Positions 26,355-35,043 of a stretch of DNA of 64,000 nucleotides are shown here, piece by piece. Position 1 is the stretch's first letter; each line of letters begins with the position of its first letter. Source of the stretch: RYN-230 sp963813975. Its GTDB lineage: Bacteria > Actinomycetota > Actinomycetes > Streptosporangiales > Streptosporangiaceae. The notes below the pieces were generated by a model. The model did no database searches, was not told where the DNA came from, and saw only the letters and a program-made list of their open reading frames with translations. The position numbers were made by a program, and so were the translations under genes. Location: contig CAWFAP010000001.1 in NCBI GenBank assembly GCA_963813975.1, forward strand, positions 248,001 to 312,000, written 5' to 3'.

Positions 26355-27347
26355 ATGAGCGGCGAGATAGTTATCAGCCCCGTGGCTGGTTCGGAGGATG
26401 GGCGAAAGCGCATGACGGCGGGCCGGCCGGGCGGGCTGTTGGCTATCGGGGGTACACCTGCGGTCCGGCTGGCCCACTTGGCCGATGACAGGTGTGCCGA
26501 AGTTTGGGTGAAGATGGAGGCCGCCAACCCTACCGGCTCGTACAAGGACCGGATGGCGCTCGCGATGATTGAGGCCGCTGAGGCCGATGGCCGTCTGCGG
26601 CCGGGCCAGATGGTCGTCGAGTACACCGGGGGGAGCACCGGCTCGTCGCTGGCGTTCGTCTGCGCGGTGAAGGGCTATCGACTGCGGGTCGTGTCCTCCG
26701 ATGCGTTCGCTGCCGAGAAGATCCGCACGATGCGCGCGTTCGGCGCCGAGGTCGAGGTGATACCGAGCCCCGATGGCATCACGCCCGATCTGATCCCAGC
26801 AATGATGCGCAGGGCGGCTGAGATCACCGAGCAGACAGGCGCGTTCGCCACCGACCAGTTCAATAACACCGACATGGTTGACGGTTACCGCCGGCTCGGC
26901 GAGGAACTGCTCGATCAGATTTCCGGCCCGCCGCCGATCAGCGCGTTCTGCAGCTATGTGGGCACCGCCGGCTGCTTCCTAGGCGTCAGCCGGGCGCTGG
27001 CCGGCGCCCTGCCCACATTGCGCCGGGTCGCCGTCGAGCCGGGCGAATCGGCTGTGCTGTCAGGCGGGCCGCCCGGGATTCATCACATCGAGGGCGGCGG
27101 AATCGGCCACCGCCCTCCTCAGCTGCACCTCGCTGACTACGACGAAGTCGTGGCCATTCCCCAAGCCCTGGCGTTCGAGACGGCCCGCCAGGCCGCGCGT
27201 GCCGAGGGCATATTTTCAGGGCCCTCGACCGGCGCTAACCTCGCCGCTGCGCTGAGTATCGCGCGTCGGCTCGGTCCCGGCCATCGCGTAGTCACCATCC
27301 AGGCCGACAGCGGCCTGAAGTACCTCACCAGCCAGCTCTACTCCTGA
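26355..27347 (+). CDS. PLP-dependent cysteine synthase-family enzyme
   Basis: About 330 residues of fold-type II PLP enzyme. The Schiff-base lysine is in NPTGSYKDRMA, the phosphate-binding loop appears as TGGSTGSS, and the asparagine loop as GPSTGANLAAAL near the end. Homologues include cysteine synthase and cystathionine beta-synthase; the S-Y-K context is somewhat unusual for CysK, so another beta-replacement or ammonia-lyase reaction is possible. ATG at 26355 is preferred, as the sequence upstream has no homologous character. It stands alone. Confidence 0.85.
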   Translation: MSGEIVISPVAGSEDGRKRMTAGRPGGLLAIGGTPAVRLAHLADDRCAEVWVKMEAANPTGSYKDRMALAMIEAAEADGRLRPGQMVVEYTGGSTGSSLAFVCAVKGYRLRVVSSDAFAAEKIRTMRAFGAEVEVIPSPDGITPDLIPAMMRRAAEITEQTGAFATDQFNNTDMVDGYRRLGEELLDQISGPPPISAFCSYVGTAGCFLGVSRALAGALPTLRRVAVEPGESAVLSGGPPGIHHIEGGGIGHRPPQLHLADYDEVVAIPQALAFETARQAARAEGIFSGPSTGANLAAALSIARRLGPGHRVVTIQADSGLKYLTSQLYS

Positions 27348-28172
27348 CCACCCGGACGCCGGGCACCACTGGCCACAATCGAGGAGCGGATTGCGAGCCC
27401 TGGACTGCAGCACCCAGCAGCCGATCTGACGGTAGGTAGATCGTGGGGTAACAGGGCATTCCTAACTAACTTGCCTGGCCACCCATTAAACAGCCGGACA
27501 ATCCGCAAACGGTTCACCCATTCCGGCTGTGCCGATTGGGGCAGCTTCCGATATCCATCCTCCCAGATCAGGCCTTGCCACGAACGTACTCATCGGCCTG
27601 GGTAAATCCCTCTTGAGCCTCTCCTCGCTCACCGTGGCGCCCGGTCCGCGCAGGCCAATGAGAGCCACACGACCAAGCGTGGGCAGCCGCGATGAGAGCG
27701 ACGAACCGGCCAACTAGACCGAGCCTCGCCAGGAACCGGTTCTAAGGCAAGTCAACAAGTAGCCGCGATGGGTGGGTTCGAGCGAAGGCCGTTTCCGTAA
27801 GCCCTCGGGTCGGGCTGACTCATCCGTCGGTGCCCACGTAGACGCGCGGACACGCGCGCTCCGTGCCTTCACGACGGAGATGCCTCCTCCCTGAAGACAC
27901 GGACCGCCCGGATGACCGCCGGTAACAACCGGGCCGCTAGGCGCGCGAACCCACCTGCGACTGCGACCTCGTGGCCGCCAGCAAGTCATAACCACATACC
28001 TGGAGCAAAGACTTGGGAACACGGCCAAGAGCGTGAAGCGGTGGCGCGGCAGTGGACCAGGTAGGAGACGCGCCGCTGCGGGGGACGCTGGTGACTGCTG
28101 AGCAGGTGCGATTCGTTTGCGATCGCATGCGGCGGGTAGCGGCCGCACCACGGCAAGCCACGGAGGAAAATC
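27348..28172. other. Gene-poor stretch ending in repeat copy A
   Basis: 825 bases with no supported gene and lower GC than the surroundings. Several short open frames on both strands lack starts or recognisable motifs. Repeat copy A lies at 27975-27996. The promoter of the small acidic gene should lie in the last 150 bases. Confidence 0.5.
27975..27996 (+). repeat. Dispersed 22-bp repeat, copy A
   Basis: Contains GCCAGCAAGTCATAACCACA. The similarity with copy B extends to 50 bases (27954-28003 against 29596-29645, 44 identities). Same orientation as copies B to E. Confidence 0.75.
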
Positions 28173-28604
28173 ATGTCAGAGCAGACAACTCCCGAGCACG
28201 GCGCCCCGGAGCAGGGTACCCCGAGCGAGCCCACCACAGCCGACGAGCAGGGGTTCGGCGTCGACGACGACAATCATGGCTGGGCCCCGGATGTGCAGTC
28301 CTCCGGAGAAACGACCGGAGGCGGCCATAAGGCCTGGGAAGCCAACGACACGCAAGACGCCGCCCATGGCGACGGGGACTCCTCACCTGACCCGAACGAC
28401 CCGCGGTTGCCGTCGGAGAACGTCGGGCAGAGTACGGCGGCCCGTGGCGAGGACATCATGGACCGTGACGGCAAGGAAGCTGGACGCCAGGACACTGGTA
28501 CTCAAGGGGCAAGCGAGAGGCCGACGGGAACGTCCACGGCCAGGGACGTCACAGGCGTCAATCCGCAGGACCCCATTGACCCTGAATCGCCGGACCAGGG
28601 CTAA
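28173..28604 (+). CDS. Small acidic, probably disordered protein
   Basis: 143 residues, very rich in D, E, G, T, P and Q, with no cysteine and little hydrophobic residue content (GFGVDDDNHGW is one of the few aromatic patches). A strong ribosome site (GGAGGAAAATC before ATG) supports it as a real gene. Such hydrophilic, low-complexity proteins in actinobacteria are sometimes stress-related, but I recognise no family here. Confidence 0.65.
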   Translation: MSEQTTPEHGAPEQGTPSEPTTADEQGFGVDDDNHGWAPDVQSSGETTGGGHKAWEANDTQDAAHGDGDSSPDPNDPRLPSENVGQSTAARGEDIMDRDGKEAGRQDTGTQGASERPTGTSTARDVTGVNPQDPIDPESPDQG

Positions 28605-28874
28605 GCCTCGGTCCAGTAGCGACTAAGGGCTCACGCTGGGCGTACCGCTCACAACAGCCTGGAGTTCGGAAGGGCACGCTTCGTCCGGCATGGAGACGAT
28701 GCTGGGGTAAGTGCGGCAGCAGCGGGGACGTGGGCGTTCGCCGACCTGACCGTGGTACCAGTGCCGGCGATCAGGTTGCAGCCCAGCCAGGAGGCGTCTC
28801 GGGGGAGGCGTTCAGTTGGCAACCGGCGCAGGGGAGACACAGAGCGCGCGCCGGGCTCCTGGATACTGAGGATC

Positions 28875-29507
28875 ATGTTCGAGGGATTCGCGAGCAAGTT
28901 CGTCGATACGGGCGACGCTTCCATCTTCACCCGTCACGGCGGCGAGGAGCCGGCGATGTTGCTGCTGCACGGCCATCCCGCACGTCTGCGACGTCACCGG
29001 TGACCACGGTCACGCTGCTGGACGGCATCCCGATCACCGAGCATCTCGACCGGACCACCGACAAGTTCGCCATCCAGTACTGGCACTGGTTCTTCTTCGC
29101 CCAACCCGAGATTCCCGAACGGGTCATCAACGCCGATCCTGACGCCTGGTACCACGGAAATACCGCCGCGATGGGTGCGGAGAACTACGACGAATGGCGA
29201 GATGCCATACGCAACCCAAGGTTGTGCGCGCCATGCTCGAGGACTACCGGGCCGGCCTGACGATCGACCGCCGTCATGAGGAGGCCGACCGCGCAGCCGG
29301 GACAAAGCTCGAATGCCCGACGCTGGTGCTGTGGTCAGCACACGACGACCTCGAAGAACTCCATGGAGACCCCTCGCCATCTGGGCAAACTGGGCCCACG
29401 ACCTAGCCGGGCACCCCATCGACTCCGGACACCACATGGCCGAAGAAGTACCGATCCCCCTTGCCGAGGCCCTGGCGACCTTCCTCACCGCCAACAACTC
29501 GCGATAG
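28875..29507 (+). pseudogene. Decayed haloacetate dehalogenase-like alpha/beta hydrolase
   Basis: The gene begins correctly with MFEGFASKFVDTG and LLLHGHP, the front of fluoroacetate/haloacetate dehalogenases. The nucleophile region is gone: about 90 residues are missing after 28980. Then QYWHWFFFAQPEIPERVINADPD appears in a second frame, VRAMLEDYRAGLTIDRRHEEADR in a third, and WANWAHDLAGHPIDSGHHMAEE (with the catalytic histidine region) in yet another. At least three lesions and an internal deletion make it non-functional. Confidence 0.8.
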
Positions 29508-29616
29508 AGCACCCAGGACAGCCATTGCCGACACCGCGAGCACCATGCGACTGCCCGGTGAAGTTGGACTGCGGGAGGGCACCCGCGCGGCCGGACCTAC
29601 GACTGCGAGCTCGATC

Positions 29617-29638
29617 CCGCCAGCAAGTCATAACCACA
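29617..29638 (+). repeat. Dispersed 22-bp repeat, copy B
   Basis: Identical to copy A over 22 bases and similar over 50. Lies 110 bases after the dead dehalogenase gene. Confidence 0.75.
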
Positions 29639-29778
29639 CACCTGGGGCCTGCTGATTGTGAGGTGACCTTCGCCGTGACGTACCACTGAGGTCCGCTACT
29701 TGCCCGGGCCCGCCTGGGGGGCGTGGTCGCGCAGCAGTCCGGCTCAGCCGCGCCGCCGACCCTTGTGTGCCACGAGTG

Positions 29779-30848
29779 TCAGGATCGCGCGTAGCGCCCG
29801 GCGTGAGTACGCATGATGGACTCAATCGCGAACCCGGCCGGGAAGGCGGCTGCGACTGCGATCCCAAGCAGCCCAGCGAACTGGCCATTTCCGGCGGCAT
29901 TCGCATTCGTTCCGATAATCCACCACAAAGAGTTCCGGAAGGCAAGAGCCACCAGTGCGGCGAGGCACGCAATAACCGTCGCGTCGATCAGCCTTCGTCG
30001 CACACCCGCGAGCGGGGCACCGCTGCGGACTACTCCGAGATACGAACCGGCCAGCATCAAGAAAGCGAACATTCCGCAGGTGAGCAGGCCCACCGTGAGC
30101 AAGGTCAAAGCGAGGAAGTACCCTCCCGGATTCCCTGATTTAGGCCCACCGCGGTACCAAACGCCAGTGAGGCAAGCGCGGCACCCGAGACCGGGTGCCG
30201 GCGCAGGCGCGCGACAACGGTCCGGTCGCACCAGGCAACGATCAACGTCACGAGGGAACGGAAAGGCCCGAACCAACGGCTTTCCCTGCAGGCGACGAGG
30301 ACAGCGTCGCCAAGCCAGTCATCCGCCGCCTCGCTGCGCGATGCGCCGGGGTGGCCGAGACGGGGCGCGCGCGCCAGCATCACGACAGCCCTGATGTCGA
30401 GAGCAGTGACGACGGCAAGACCCACAACAAGAGCGGCCGTCGTGCTGCCGTTCCACTGCGCCCGGTTGGCTCCAACCGCCACGCTGATCCAGCAAGAGGT
30501 CACGGTGGCGGTCATCACAATGAGAGCGACCCGGCAGCCCCGCAGGACCGAGCGCGCCCGTTCAGCCGGAAGTACCTCGGCCTCCCGGCAGAGCGACACC
30601 TGGACGAGGAAGAAGGCAGTGGCCAGCGGAACACAGAACATCGCGAATGAGTAAAGCGCGTCATACGGATCGTTCAGCCAGGGCGCGTGCTCGTAGACCG
30701 GCTTGACCTGCTTGGCCGGCACAGTGAAGACAAGGAAGACGATGGCGGTCCAGAGGGTACTGAAGGCAGCTTTCCCGATCGCCATGCGGCGCCGGTCTCC
30801 GACCGCCAGTTGCTGCCGTTCATCGCCGCGGCCCGCTTCATCGCGCAT
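29779..30848 (-). pseudogene. Multi-pass membrane protein split by a one-base frameshift
   Basis: The minus strand first encodes about five helices (for example FSTLWTAIVFLVFTVP and YALYSFAMFCVPLATAFFL) in the frame ending at 30105. In the next frame three more helices follow (GYFLALTLLTVGLLTCGMFAFLML and others) to the stop at 29779. Adding one G to the run at 30121-30123 joins NQGIREG directly to GYFLALTLL. The repaired protein would have about 350 residues and 8 helices. I do not recognise the family. The frameshift may be a sequence error. ATG at 30848 is a tentative start. Confidence 0.6.
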
Positions 30849-30945
30849 GGCCCCGAGTATCCCAGAGCGCGGCAACGTAGCGCAGCGGACACGACTCGTA
30901 CGATTCCGTCTGCCTCCCCACCGCCCCCTGACCCTGATTTTCTTA

Positions 30946-30957
30946 CGTTTTAAAACG
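30946..30957. promoter_or_regulatory. AT-rich perfect 12-bp palindrome
   Basis: CGTTTTAAAACG is fully self-complementary and stands out in GC-rich DNA. It lies about 100 bases upstream of the membrane protein gene start, a reasonable place for an operator. Nothing else supports it. Confidence 0.35.
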
Positions 30958-31056
30958 CTGCCGACGCCATGTTCCCAGGCTGCGCCAGTCCAGGCGCAGA
31001 TGCTGACTTGCGTGGCGCGTGCAGCTCACCATGTGGGCCTCGGCCGTTTCCGGATC

Positions 31057-31419
31057 TTACGGAGCCTCGGCGGTGAACCAGGCGTGGTCGTCGGTCAGCC
31101 AGTGGCCGGACCACAGGCCAGCCGAGCCGAGATTATCCGCGAGTTCGCGTCCGCTGATCTCCCAAGCGCCCCACGAATGCGTCCACACCCGGTCCTCGAC
31201 CTGGTATGCGACCTCGATGGACAGGCGCGGCGGCTCCCAGCGGGCCGAGCGGATGACTAGCCGGATGGCGTTGTGGTCCAGCCGCTCGAAATCGACGATA
31301 TGCGCCGAAACGATCCCTTCGCTTGCCGACTCCGGCTCCGGCTCCGGAGATGCTTCCCAGGTCAGCAGCGGTATCTGCCAGTGCAGCCAAACACCCGCCA
31401 GCAAGTCATAACCACACAC
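31057..31419 (-). CDS. Hypothetical protein, probably a truncated gene's 3' end
   Basis: 120 residues from a GTG inside repeat copy C. From residue 35 on it reads like a folded domain (HIVDFERLDHNAIRLVIR, then WGAWEISGRELADNLGSAGL and HWLTDDHAWF), resembling the last strands of SAM-dependent methyltransferases, but this is uncertain. The first 12 residues are encoded by the repeat (CGYDLLAG), so the original amino part was probably replaced when the repeat arrived. Confidence 0.45.
   Translation of the reverse strand: MCGYDLLAGVWLHWQIPLLTWEASPEPEPESASEGIVSAHIVDFERLDHNAIRLVIRSARWEPPRLSIEVAYQVEDRVWTHSWGAWEISGRELADNLGSAGLWSGHWLTDDHAWFTAEAP
31395..31416 (+). repeat. Dispersed 22-bp repeat, copy C
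   Basis: Same 22 bases as copies A and B. It lies exactly at the point where a response-regulator gene stops making sense and the hypothetical protein begins. Confidence 0.75.
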
Positions 31420-31501
31420 GTGCAGCCGCCAGATGGACCATCAGGACGTCGCCGGGGTCGTCCTCGACCATCAGCACGTCGGCAGGGTCGAGCCCGCACA
31501 T
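31406..31501 (-). pseudogene. Amino-terminal fragment of a response regulator
   Basis: An ATG with GGAGG upstream starts MCGLDPADVLMVEDDPGDVLM, the opening strand and acidic pocket of a receiver domain. After 31 codons the frame stops inside repeat copy C. No more receiver sequence follows on the other side. The gene was cut at the repeat. Confidence 0.65.
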
Positions 31502-31564
31502 GTGACCTCCTCGCCTCTGGAAGATCAACGGTCGTTTACGGCCCCGGGTGGCTACAGTTCATTC

Positions 31565-32116
31565 GTGGTCGACGTCGGGCTGGTCCGCGCCGACGAACAC
31601 CTTGTCGGAACGGTTGGCGAGCAGCGGGTCGAGCTCGTGCTCGATATCCCGAACAGTCGTGCTGGCATCCGCGGCGAGAGCCTCGGCGTGCCGGTCGCGG
31701 GCTACTGGCGGATCGAATCCAACTTCAACAACCTTGACCCGGTCGGGCTGTTCCTCGGAGAGTACGACGGCAGGCCGGTCCATCTGCGCAGCGACGTCCA
31801 TCTGACGCCTCATTACGCCGTGCGCCATGCCGACGTTTCTGGCGCTGTCGGCGAGCAAGAACTTCGAGCGCATGTCGCGCCGGTCGAAGCGCCCGCTTAC
31901 GGGCCGACAGTCATGAGCATCGACGGAGACTTCGACGGGGCCGTAATCACCTTGTTCGTCACCGTCGCGACCGATCTGGGCGAGGCTCACATCAACGGGG
32001 TCATCGGCGGACACACGATCAGCATCGACGCAACACTTTCATCGGTCAGCGGACAATATGACGGGCCGGCAGCACTGTTCCCACTGCTCGTGAGCTGCCT
32101 GCTGTACTTCATCTGA
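31565..32116 (+). CDS. Hypothetical protein, possibly leaderless
   Basis: 183 residues from a GTG placed 6 bases after TACAGT (31553-31558), the same spacing as other leaderless starts here. The body is soluble and beta-rich (VELVLDIPNSRAGIRG, GYWRIESNFNNLDPVGLFLGEYDGRP), with a hydrophobic tail (ALFPLLVSCLLYF). I recognise no family. The open frame extends upstream to 31433, but that part overlaps the response-regulator fragment and is unlikely to be coding. Confidence 0.6.
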   Translation: MVDVGLVRADEHLVGTVGEQRVELVLDIPNSRAGIRGESLGVPVAGYWRIESNFNNLDPVGLFLGEYDGRPVHLRSDVHLTPHYAVRHADVSGAVGEQELRAHVAPVEAPAYGPTVMSIDGDFDGAVITLFVTVATDLGEAHINGVIGGHTISIDATLSSVSGQYDGPAALFPLLVSCLLYFI

Positions 32117-32319
32117 CGTCAAGGGCACGGATCACGATGGCGACGGCTGGCCCCCGGAACCTCGAGCTGGCTTCGCACATCTAATACCACCGGTGCACGC
32201 TGTCCGATAGCGGAACCTCATACGGGAACACCTCAGGCCGGAGGGGACGCCTGCGAGAGGCTGTCCCGTAAGACCCGCCCGGTCAAGGTTCCCGCATGGG
32301 TGCCCTATACGGGACACCG

Positions 32320-32376
32320 GATAGACGCCGGCGGGCTCCTTCCGCAGCGCCAGGCGGAAGGGTCCTCCGCACCCCC
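32320..32376. repeat. Dispersed 57-bp repeat, copy 2
   Basis: Matches 19371-19428 except two substitutions and one missing A. The hairpin arms CTTCCGC and GCGGAAG are perfect here, with an 8-base loop. Confidence 0.75.
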
Positions 32377-32379
32377 CTC

Positions 32380-32401
32380 CCGCCAGCAAGTTGTAACCAC
32401 A
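32380..32401 (+). repeat. Dispersed 22-bp repeat, copy D (two changes)
   Basis: Reads GCAAGTTGTAACC where other copies have GCAAGTCATAACC. Adjacent to the 57-bp repeat. Confidence 0.65.
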
Positions 32402-32498
32402 CCTCGCCGCCGCTCGGTGTACACGAGCGGCGGCAGCGTGATACAGGGCTTGCGAGACAGCCACCGCAAGAACGGTGCGCGAGAGCGTTGACTGGCTG

Positions 32499-32936
32499 TC
32501 AACCCTCGGCCGACGCCCGCTTTGGGCGCAGCACGGCGATATCCGTCGCGGCGAAGTCGTTCCCAGTGCATAGCACGGGGTGCCCGGTCCGCTCGGCAAG
32601 TGCGTAGGTGAAGCAGCCGCCGAAATTGAGCCCCGCCGCATGGTGGCCCTTGCCATATCGCCGCCAGCCGCTCATCGCGCGGGCAGCCAGGTCTGCATCG
32701 ATGGGCACGATATCGATCTTCGCGTCACGAAGGAGCCGGTCGACAATGTCCTGCCCGGCAGGCCACAGCCGGGCTTCAAGGACGATGCCCAGCTCGACGC
32801 GTATGGCGGCCGGCATCAGCCGGGCAAGAGCTTTCTCGAGGTAGACCGCAAGCTCTTCGCTTCCCGGCTCGCCGAGGACGATCGCCACGGCCGCCGACGT
32901 GTTGACCACAAGGCTCCTGCGGACCGGGTCCGTCAA
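32499..32936 (-). CDS. vapC: VapC-type PIN toxin with altered catalytic residues
   Basis: 145 residues of PIN domain following VapB, with a TTG start overlapping its stop. The usual first aspartate (VDTS) is Asn12 here (VVNTSAAVAIVLGEPG), and the third acidic residue, normally D in NFGDC, is Gly107 (LNFGGCF). Glu48 (RVELG) and Asp127 (GNDFAATDI) are kept. PIN RNases need these acidic residues for metal binding, so ribonuclease activity is probably lost. The fold and antitoxin pairing look intact. Confidence 0.85.
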   Translation of the reverse strand: MTDPVRRSLVVNTSAAVAIVLGEPGSEELAVYLEKALARLMPAAIRVELGIVLEARLWPAGQDIVDRLLRDAKIDIVPIDADLAARAMSGWRRYGKGHHAAGLNFGGCFTYALAERTGHPVLCTGNDFAATDIAVLRPKRASAEG

Positions 32937-33184
32937 CGCGGCAGGCCAGCGCCGTCGTAGCCGATGATTTCCTCCGCCGTCCTGTCGTCGGCGACCCGCA
33001 AGCTCGCCACGTCGGCGGCCAGGCGCTTCAGGCGCGTTCTCATACTGGCCGCGTGCCTGGCGTGCTCACGGTCGAGCCGCTCCCTGAGCGCAGTCTCGAC
33101 GGCCTCGGTCAAGGTCTCACCCGTCTCGGCAGCCAGTTCCCTGGCCAGCCGGTCCGCCTCGTCACTCTTGATACTTAGTGCCAC
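32933..33184 (-). CDS. vapB: VapB-type antitoxin
   Basis: 83 residues. The front MALSIKSDEADRLARELAAETGETLTEAVETALRERL is the ribbon-helix-helix-like part of the type II VapB antitoxins of the PSK family, and the acidic tail (DDRTAEEIIGYD) would fit the toxin cleft. It precedes vapC with a four-base overlap. Its GTG start lies 6 bases after a TATACT box, suggesting a leaderless transcript. Confidence 0.87.
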   Translation of the reverse strand: MALSIKSDEADRLARELAAETGETLTEAVETALRERLDREHARHAASMRTRLKRLAADVASLRVADDRTAEEIIGYDGAGLPR

Positions 33185-33190
33185 GGAAGA

Positions 33191-33196
33191 AGTATA
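33191..33196 (-). promoter_or_regulatory. -10 box of vapBC (TATACT)
   Basis: On the minus strand TATACT is followed by six bases and the vapB GTG. This is a near-consensus -10, and no Shine-Dalgarno is present. Confidence 0.5.
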
Positions 33197-33603
33197 GACT
33201 CAATAGCAGACTTCTCCATAGGGCCACAACCACTCCTGAGATACGGCTGGTTTACTGGTGGGACTTCGCTGTGGCGGCAGCATCCACAGGCTTCGAGATA
33301 GAGCGCTGAACGGAAAAATCCCAGCTCAGGCGCGCAGCTCAAGCTTCACACACGCTCCCAGTTGCAAGTCATAACCAAAGCCCATGATGCTGGCGAGCAG
33401 GCGTGGCGCATGGGTGGCACGGTCACCCGCTGCGGGCTTGCGCCCCTCGATGCGAACTCCTGGCAGCCAGGGGCGGGGAACGCACGCTGGAGCTGCACAG
33501 TTGCGCGTTCGCGACGGTCCCAGGCTGCCTTGACCGCGGCTGAGTGCGGAGAGAAACTTCACGACGGAAGGGCATCCGCGACGCTGCCAAGGAGGAGTCC
33601 GTG
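33197..33603. other. Gene-free stretch with repeat copy E
   Basis: About 400 bases between vapBC and the lipase gene. It holds repeat copy E and the lipase ribosome site (AAGGAGG at 33589-33595), with no supported gene. Confidence 0.5.
33364..33377 (+). repeat. Dispersed repeat, copy E (core only)
   Basis: GCAAGTCATAACCA, 14 bases identical to the core of copies A to C and in the same orientation. The flanks differ. Confidence 0.5.
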
Positions 33604-34917
33604 ATGTCTTGGACGACGTTAGCCAGGCGGCCATATTCCGCGCGCCATTACCTGCTGGCCGGGGCGGCGGTGGTCGCTGTGGCCTCGACCGTGGCGGCCT
33701 CGTCCGGCGTGACGGCTTCTGCGTCCGCGCCGGGCCCGGCCGATCCGGGCGGCGGACGCGGGCGATGGGTAGCCTCGTTCACGGCCAGCCCGGTCGCCGC
33801 GGGCACGCTGAGCGGGTTCAGCTGCCCGTCGGGTGCCGGCCTGAATCATCAGACAGCGCGGGACATCGTCTACTCGACTGTCGGCGGTCATGAGGTGCGC
33901 GTCCGGCTCACGAATACGTTCGGCTCTACCCCGCTCCGGGTGGGCCGTGCATCTGTGGCAGTTTCCGGCCCTGCAGGCAACGAGCAGCCCGGCACGGTCA
34001 GGCAACTGACCTTTCACGGTCACAGGAGCGTGACTGTCTTCCCCCATGCCGAGGCGATCAGCGATCCGGTCAAGCTGCGGGTGCCGGCGCTGCACGATCT
34101 CGCCGTAAGTGTCTATGCACCGACCGCCACGGGCCCAGCGACCCAGCACTTCTTCGCCCAGCAGACCAACTACGTGGCGCCGGGCGATGCCACTCTGAGC
34201 AGCTCGGCGGCCCCATTCACGAGCTCGATTTACTGCTCGCTGTTCGTAGACGGCGTTGACGTGCACTCCACTGGCCCGGTGACAGGCGCCGTCGTCGCGC
34301 TCGGGGACTCCATCACTGACGGGTTCGGATCGACCATTGGGGCCAACCGCCGCTGGCCCAACGACCTGGCACGCTACCTCGCCGCCCGCCGAGACAATGA
34401 CCTGACCGCGATCGACGCCGGCATAGGCGGCAACGAGCTAGTGACAAACCGAGTACCCGCGCTGTTCGGCGTCAGCGCGCTGGCACGCCTGGACCGTGAC
34501 GTGCTTGTGCAGGCTGGCGCCCGGTACGTGATCCTCCTGGAAGGGATCAACGACATCGGCGCCAACAATACGACCGCTGCGCAGCTCATCGCCGGCGACG
34601 AGCAGATCATCGCCCAGGTGCACGCCGCAGGGCTGAAGATATTCGGAGGCACACTCACCCCGTTCGGAGGATCTCACGCCGGCTACGGCGGGAACTACGG
34701 CACCCGGTACGGCGAAACCCAGCGGGAAGCGCTGAACAGATGGATCCGCACCAGCGGCGCCTTCGACGGTGTCATCGACTTCGCCAAGGCGGTCCAGGAC
34801 CCGGCCGACCCGCAGCGGATGCTGCCCGCCTACGATAGCGGTGACCACCTGCACCCCAGCGACGCTGGCTACCGGGTGATGGCGCTGGCGGCTCTCCGGG
34901 CACTGCCCCGCCGCTGA
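33604..34917 (+). CDS. Secreted SGNH/GDSL-family hydrolase
   Basis: About 437 residues. A basic front and hydrophobic stretch (YLLAGAAVVAVASTVAASSGV) give a signal peptide ending near ASA. The SGNH blocks are visible: GDSITDG (nucleophile serine), GGNELV, GINDIG (Asn) and DHLHPSDAGY (Asp-His). It is predicted to be an exported esterase or lipase; the front 190 residues form an added beta domain as in many actinobacterial members. Either GTG 33601 or ATG 33604 may start it; AAGGAGG is just upstream. Confidence 0.9.
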   Translation: MSWTTLARRPYSARHYLLAGAAVVAVASTVAASSGVTASASAPGPADPGGGRGRWVASFTASPVAAGTLSGFSCPSGAGLNHQTARDIVYSTVGGHEVRVRLTNTFGSTPLRVGRASVAVSGPAGNEQPGTVRQLTFHGHRSVTVFPHAEAISDPVKLRVPALHDLAVSVYAPTATGPATQHFFAQQTNYVAPGDATLSSSAAPFTSSIYCSLFVDGVDVHSTGPVTGAVVALGDSITDGFGSTIGANRRWPNDLARYLAARRDNDLTAIDAGIGGNELVTNRVPALFGVSALARLDRDVLVQAGARYVILLEGINDIGANNTTAAQLIAGDEQIIAQVHAAGLKIFGGTLTPFGGSHAGYGGNYGTRYGETQREALNRWIRTSGAFDGVIDFAKAVQDPADPQRMLPAYDSGDHLHPSDAGYRVMALAALRALPRR

Positions 34918-35043
34918 GGCGGAGGCCAGCACTCCGCGTCGTGATCTTGGTCTGCCATGAGGTCGGCTTGTCAACTAGCGGACATACCACGCACTTAGGG
35001 CCAGGACTTGCCTGACCTCTTCTGAGGTTCTGAGCAACCCGGC

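Larger units (their letters stand above)
32117..32498. other. Gene-free stretch holding two repeat types
   Basis: 382 bases without a supported gene. It holds copy 2 of the 57-bp repeat (32320-32376) followed after three bases by copy D of the 22-bp repeat (32380-32401). Confidence 0.5.

Noticed and set aside
27486..27713. Minus-strand 75-codon frame reading like protein
   Set aside because: No ribosome site, no recognisable family, and its segment could as easily be chance in this composition.
27765..27815. GGTTCGAGC motif resembling a tRNA T-loop
   Set aside because: No matching acceptor, D-arm or anticodon stem can be drawn around it.
27975..33377. The 22-bp repeats as a CRISPR array or integron attC sites
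   Set aside because: Spacing is 1-1.8 kb rather than 30-40 bases, no cas genes are present, and the core lacks the attC GTTRRRY/RYYYAAC arrangement. No integrase gene is visible.
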